From Clostridia bacterium (GTDB lineage Bacteria; CBDUZB01; JAGLHV01): 11,390 nucleotides of DNA. The translations under genes were made by a program, and so were the position numbers. Location of the stretch: positions 1 through 11,390 of the forward strand of contig JAUVLC010000078.1 of assembly GCA_030595925.1 (NCBI GenBank). Reading direction: 5' to 3'. Within the stretch, counting starts at the first letter, position 1; each line of letters starts with the position of its first letter. The notes beneath the pieces are model-generated. The model saw nothing but the letters and a program-made list of their open reading frames with translations. It ran no database searches and was not told the origin of the DNA. This document shows positions 6,910 to 11,390 of this stretch, one piece after another.

Positions 6910-9141
6910 ATGCTTATCAATGGTTTAAAAAATATTTTGAGTAACAAATATTTTTTATTTATTCTTATATTTTATATTATCTTTTCAGGGTTATTGTTAA
7001 ACACTGATTTGCCTGTGTTTGATGAAGAACCTTATTATTTTTTGCTATCTAAGTCTATTTTTTCCGGTGAAGGGTATAATAATATATTTTATCCTCACAA
7101 TCCTCCCAATGTGGAGTATCCTCCTTTTTATCCATTACTTATATCACTGGTTTTGATGTTTTTTCCTCAAGGTATTTTAGAATTAAGGATAATTTCTGTT
7201 TTATTTGGGGTGGGTTCTTTGGTTGTTATGTGGTTTCTTTTTTTTAATAATTTACAAACAACATATAATAATAAAAGTCAGAAGCCAATTTTGAATTATT
7301 ATTGGATATTGTTATTTTTTATTGGTACCAATCCCTTTTTTTTGTCCTATTCAGTCAGGATAATAGCCGAAAAATGTTATTTGTTTTTTTCTTTAATAAC
7401 TATTTTTCTTTTAGAAAAATATATAAGTAAAAGTAACTCGAATAAATTATATTTTTGGATGGGGGGAGCGACCTTAATTCTTGCTTTTTACACAAAAACA
7501 CTGGGTTTGTCATTAGTAATGGCCATTTTATTATATTTTTTCATCAAAAAAAGGTATAAGGACTTTTTTTTGATGAGTGGATTGTTTATTTTTTTTGTTT
7601 CACCCTGGATAATTAGAAACATCTTGGTATCTGGTGTTCCTTCGGAATATTTAAGTTCAATTGTATCGGGGTATAAAATCTATTCGGTAAATATTTTAAA
7701 ATTAATTTTGTGGAATATGGTTCAATATGGACAATCCATTAAATATATTTTATTTCCAGGTTGTTTTTTGTCCAAATTAATATGGTATTTTCCAGATATG
7801 TTTTCCTTAATAAATAAAGGAGAGTATTTTAATTTTCCGTTTCCGGGATTGTGCTCTGTGTTTTTGGGCGGTGTATTATTATTTGGTTTTTATTTTAATA
7901 CACGAAAAAACCCTTCTTTAATGACAAGTTATATGTTATTTTTTTTCTTAATGCTTTTATTATGTCCTCCTGATTTTATATTGAACGATGGGAATAAATA
8001 CCTTTATCAAATGTTGCCATTCCTGGCGTATTATTTTGTAAGCGGACTTTTTTTTATTAATCAAGAAGTAAAATTTTTAAGTGTTGGGATAAAAAGGACA
8101 ATTATATGTTTAGTAGGGTTAATTTTAATTATGCCTAATTTAATTTGTGATTTTCATTTAATAAAAGGAAATATTAACCGTCTGCTAAACTGTAAAAATT
8201 TACCCATGGAAGAAAAAGTAGATTATTATGCATCCTGGTTTAATGTGTATTTTATGGCTGCTGCCTGGATAAAAGAAAAAGTACCTTCCGATACTTGTAT
8301 TATGCATAATGTTCCTTATACTTTTTATCTTTACAGCCGACATAAGACAATTTCTCTTTATTTGGATAAAAACGCAATAAAGAATAATCTGCAAGATATT
8401 AGAGATGGAAATGCTGGTTATATTGCTGTAGGAACTCCAATGGAAGAAAAAGTGGTTGAAGAATTAAATAAAGTTAGTGAAAATTATATTTTTATGCCGT
8501 TAATCTCTTTTATTAGAGTTGTAGGGAAAAATAAACTTGGTGGTTTTAGTAAAATTTGTAAGATAATCTCTGTTAAACCCCGGATAAAACTACTTTATCA
8601 AGAAGGAAGTTATTTTTATAGTAACAAAAATTATAAACAGGCAATATTAAAATTCAAAGAGGCATTACAGATTAGTCCTGATTTGGCAGGATATTATAAT
8701 CTGGGTATTATTTATGAAAAAATAGGGATGATTACAGAAGCTATCAAGATGTATAAGAGTGCATTAAAAAAAGAACCTAATTTTCAAATAGTGGAAAACA
8801 GATTAAATGTTCTTTGCCAGAGAGAATTTGTAAAACAAAATACCCATAATTTAGCAGGATATAAAAAATTAGGGGATTATTATTTTAAAAATCATGATTA
8901 CCTTGAAGCAATGGATGCTTATACTAAATGCTTGGAAATAAATGATAAACTGAAATTGATGGATAATGATAAAAAAACAATGGATATTTCATCAGTGTAT
9001 TATAATTTAGGTAAAACTTATTTTACCCAGGGTAATTATGAGAAGGCAGTAGAGGAATTCAAAAAGTCACTTAGGATAAATCCAGAGCTTAAGTATAAGG
9101 TAAAACACTATATGAAATTGATTAACAGGTTAAAAAGTTGA
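6910..9141 (+). CDS. Intact GT-C membrane glycosyltransferase with C-terminal TPRs (G2)
   Basis: A 743-residue protein and the reference copy of family G. AGGAGAGG (6899-6906) precedes the ATG. Helix 1 (about 14-30) is followed by an outer loop with FDEEPYY (37-43) and YPPFYPLL (70-77), the acidic and YPP motifs typical of ArnT/PMT-like GT-C enzymes that use polyprenyl-phosphate sugars. RIIAEKCYLFF (150-160) and further helices continue to about residue 411. WIKEKVPSDTCIMHNVPYTFYLYSRHK (453-479, shown in part: WIKEKVPSD, PYTFYLYSRHK) is the conserved transition to the soluble part. TPRs occupy about 563-622, 649-680 and 696-727, for example AILKFKEALQISPD and YNLGKTYFTQGNYEKAVEEF. By family topology the TPRs face the outside, the same side as the K proteins. 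Eukaryotic TMTC proteins share this GT-C plus TPR layout. The sugar and acceptor are unknown. The stop overlaps the start of G3 in TTGA. Confidence 0.8.
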   Translation: MLINGLKNILSNKYFLFILIFYIIFSGLLLNTDLPVFDEEPYYFLLSKSIFSGEGYNNIFYPHNPPNVEYPPFYPLLISLVLMFFPQGILELRIISVLFGVGSLVVMWFLFFNNLQTTYNNKSQKPILNYYWILLFFIGTNPFFLSYSVRIIAEKCYLFFSLITIFLLEKYISKSNSNKLYFWMGGATLILAFYTKTLGLSLVMAILLYFFIKKRYKDFFLMSGLFIFFVSPWIIRNILVSGVPSEYLSSIVSGYKIYSVNILKLILWNMVQYGQSIKYILFPGCFLSKLIWYFPDMFSLINKGEYFNFPFPGLCSVFLGGVLLFGFYFNTRKNPSLMTSYMLFFFLMLLLCPPDFILNDGNKYLYQMLPFLAYYFVSGLFFINQEVKFLSVGIKRTIICLVGLILIMPNLICDFHLIKGNINRLLNCKNLPMEEKVDYYASWFNVYFMAAAWIKEKVPSDTCIMHNVPYTFYLYSRHKTISLYLDKNAIKNNLQDIRDGNAGYIAVGTPMEEKVVEELNKVSENYIFMPLISFIRVVGKNKLGGFSKICKIISVKPRIKLLYQEGSYFYSNKNYKQAILKFKEALQISPDLAGYYNLGIIYEKIGMITEAIKMYKSALKKEPNFQIVENRLNVLCQREFVKQNTHNLAGYKKLGDYYFKNHDYLEAMDAYTKCLEINDKLKLMDNDKKTMDISSVYYNLGKTYFTQGNYEKAVEEFKKSLRINPELKYKVKHYMKLINRLKS

Positions 9142-11124
9142 TATTGAAATTCATTAATGATTTTAAAATAAGTCAAAAGAGGATAAGCAATAGGATCTTT
9201 TTGTTTATTCTGGTGTTGTATTTAATACTTGCCGGATTGTTGTTAAATCCTGATTTACCCCTGGAGGGGGACAGTCCCATTTTTTTTAATCTGGCACAAT
9301 CTATAGCTTCCGGGGTTGGTTATAAAGATATTTATTTTCCTGATAACCCTGATCATATTCAATATCCCCATGGGTATCCCGGCTTATTAGCGATGGTTAT
9401 TATTTTATTTCCTAAAACCATTGTGGGATTGAAGTTACTTTCTATATTATTTGGGGCGGCATCTTTAATAGTTATTCAAATACTCTTTTCCAATAGATGT
9501 AAAACACATAGTGTAAACCTTAAAACTTTTTATTTATCGCTTATTACTTTATTAACCGTTACGAATTTATGGTTTTTGTCTTTTTCCGTAATACTTCTCC
9601 CGGAGATGTTTTATTTCTTTTTTTCTTTATTAACCCTTGTAATTAGCAAGGTTTATTTCAAACAGAAAAATTTAGTTAATAAATATTTATGGCTTCTTAT
9701 CTTTTGTTTAGGACTAACTTTTTATACTAAGGCAATAGGAATATCTTTGCTTTTAGCGATTACGGTATATCTTTTTTTTATAATGAAGGACTCTAAAAAA
9801 GGGTTTTTAATTCTGGGTTGGGGAGTTTTTTTAATCGTGCTCTGGATAAAATTTTTACTTTTAATTCCTTCAAAATCCTCTCCGTCCATAATTTCTCAAA
9901 ATTATATTACCCAATTATTTTCTGATAATGCCTTTTCTTTTTCACCAATGATTAAGTTAGTTTTAAGTAATTTATCCGGCTATTTTCAGTCAATTTCTTC
10001 TTTGTTTTTGCCGGTATATTTTTTGGGGGAAGAAACTTTTGAGGCACGGCGTTATTGTTTTCTTTTATATAGCCTAATAAATGAAATAAATTTTTTTAAT
10101 CTTCAGTCTTTTCTGTTTTTTTCCAGGGTGCTGATTATTTCTATCGGCAGTGTAACTTGTTTTGGTTTTTTACAGCAGTTCAAATATAAGGATTTGAACG
10201 AAATTTATGTGACTTGTTATTTGTTGGTTCTTTTGTTTTCCTCAAAAGGAGTTTTATGCTTATAGCAGTAATAGATATCTTTTAATGCTCTTTCCTTTTC
10301 TAATCTATTATTTTTTAAAAGGAATTTTGTTGGTTTTAAGCTTTACAAAACAGGGTATAGCAAAGGGGGGGAGTGAAAAACTTGAACATAAAATTTTATA
10401 TATAATATGCGGGATATTATTAATAGGTAATTTGTTCCCTGCTATTTTTTGGATAAAAAATAATATAAATTATGTATCTAATTACAAACATTTATCTAAT
10501 AAAGAAAGGAAATATTACCATTCCTTTTTAGTTTGGGATTTTTTTTCATCTGCTTATTGGATAAAAGAAAATACAACAGCGGATGTAGTTGTTATGCATT
10601 TTAGTCCGCCGGGTTTTTATCTTTATAGCAAACGCCAGACAGTTTTTTTTGACCAGCTTCCTTATAAATCAAGAGGAACAATGTTAGAAGAGATTAAACT
10701 GGTAATAAAAGAGAAAAAAGTGGATTATATCATAAAAAGTTATCAAATACAGGAGGAAATTATTTATCTCTTAAATGAAGAATTAGAAAATTATATTATT
10801 ATTCCTTTAGTCAGACTTTCCAAAGAGGTTATTTATAAAGTAGTTAGAATTTCTCCGGAAGTAAAATTATTGAATAATGATGGGCTTTATTGGTATAATG
10901 AAAGAAATTATGATCAGGCGATTACAATCTTTGAAAAAAGCATAGAAATAAAACCGAATTTTAGCACTTTTTATCAATTAGGGCAGTGTTATGAAGCAAA
11001 AAAGATGTTTAAGCTGGCATTGCAAATGTATGAAAAATCAATGTCCTTGCAACCAAATTATGAATTTGCTAAAAGCAAATCTATATCACTATTGCATGTT
11101 TTGGAAAACATAAGTAATAAATAA
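9138..11124 (+). pseudogene. GT-C membrane glycosyltransferase with TPRs (G3), one frameshift
   Basis: The rebuilt protein is about 661 residues, shorter than G2 because it has only two C-terminal TPRs (YWYNERNYDQAITIFEKSIEIKPN and FYQLGQCYEAKKMFKLALQMYEKSM). The likely start is TTG 9138, overlapping the G2 stop by four bases (TTGA), with only a weak AGG at 9127-9129; translational coupling would explain this. Membrane helices and the GT-C plan are retained, with GDSPIF in place of DEEPYY and YPHGYPGLL in place of YPPFYPLL. The frame stops at 10263-10265, but removing one T from the run 10252-10255 gives KGVYAYSSNRYLLMLFPFL, matching the corresponding G1 and G2 segment. The second part continues through WIKENTTAD and FYLYSKRQT to the TAA at 11122-11124. 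A single extra T in a homopolymer is also the commonest kind of sequencing error, so the gene may be intact in the organism. Separate translation of the second half from ATG 10285 is unlikely to give a useful enzyme. Confidence 0.75.
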
Positions 11125-11151
11125 AGGATAAGTCATCTTGGTGGGGGGAGG

Positions 11152-11390
11152 ATGTATATTCAAAAAATAAACTTTACAAAAAATAAATTTTTTTTTTGGT
11201 TTTTATTTATATATGTTCTGATAAGTGTATTGTTATTAAATCCTGATCCCCCTTTAACTAACGACGGTCCGTATTATCTTGTTTTAGCCCAATCTGTTGT
11301 TTCTCACCATGGATACCGGGACATTTTTCATCCTACTGAAATGCTTGATGTGGAATATCATCCTCTTTATCCGTTATTACTTGCTTTTCT
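11152..11390 (+). CDS. N-terminal part of a fourth GT-C glycosyltransferase (G4), cut by the window edge
   Basis: 79 complete codons run to the end of the window without a stop. The protein starts MYIQKINFTKNK, then a first membrane helix FFFWFLFIYVLISVLLL, the NPDPP turn shared with G1 to G3, NDGPYYLVLAQSVVS in the catalytic outer-loop position, GYRDIFHP and YHPLYPLLL. The order and spacing match G2 residues 1-80. The acidic cluster differs from that of G1 and G2 (DEEPYY) and is closer to that of G3 (GDSP). A run of six G (11143-11148) followed by AGG directly abuts the ATG, so the ribosome binding site is very close to the start. It begins 28 bases after the G3 stop, in the same apparent operon. 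Whether TPRs follow cannot be seen. Confidence 0.8.
   Translation, partial: MYIQKINFTKNKFFFWFLFIYVLISVLLLNPDPPLTNDGPYYLVLAQSVVSHHGYRDIFHPTEMLDVEYHPLYPLLLAF

Overview
The window is strongly AT-rich (about 70% or more by eye in coding regions), with all genes on the + strand and tightly packed. It looks like a bacterial chromosome using the standard code. Tandem paralogues of membrane glycosyltransferases carrying C-terminal TPRs would fit an uncultured Gram-negative candidate phylum (for example an Omnitrophota-like lineage), but this is a guess and nothing here fixes the taxonomy.

Layout. Positions 1-68 are the last 21 codons of a protein (K0) closely related to the gene that follows. Positions 69-364 form the only long non-coding gap. 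It is less AT-rich and holds two exact 50-bp direct repeats, each with a perfect 10-bp hairpin, then a 17-bp-stem palindrome and shorter repeats of the CCTGAG/GTCGAAGG kind. Two gene families then alternate. Family K (365-2452, K1; 4798-6861, K2) has a signal peptide, a domain with the motifs of HipA/phosphatidylinositol-kinase-like kinases, a middle region I cannot assign, and C-terminal TPRs. Family G (2482-4732, G1; 6910-9141, G2; 9138-11124, G3; 11152 to the window end, G4) has a multi-pass GT-C glycosyltransferase membrane domain followed by TPRs. The order is K0 - repeats - K1 - G1 - K2 - G2 - G3 - G4, which reads as duplication of a K-G cassette plus extra copies of G.

Condition of the genes. 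K1, K2 and G2 are intact. G1 lacks single bases at two places and G3 has one extra base in a T run; both can be rebuilt to full length with single-base corrections, so they are either young pseudogenes or assembly errors.

Working model (inference). GT-C enzymes of the ArnT/PMT type use a polyprenyl-phosphate sugar and act on the outer face of the membrane, with the C-terminal soluble part outside. Family K is predicted to be exported. The two TPR modules would then lie in the same compartment, so the pair could be an extracytoplasmic system in which TPRs select or scaffold acceptors, the GT-C enzymes glycosylate them, and the kinase-like protein phosphorylates a protein or glycan. GT-C plus TPR is also the layout of eukaryotic TMTC O-mannosyltransferases. 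No substrate can be read from the sequence.
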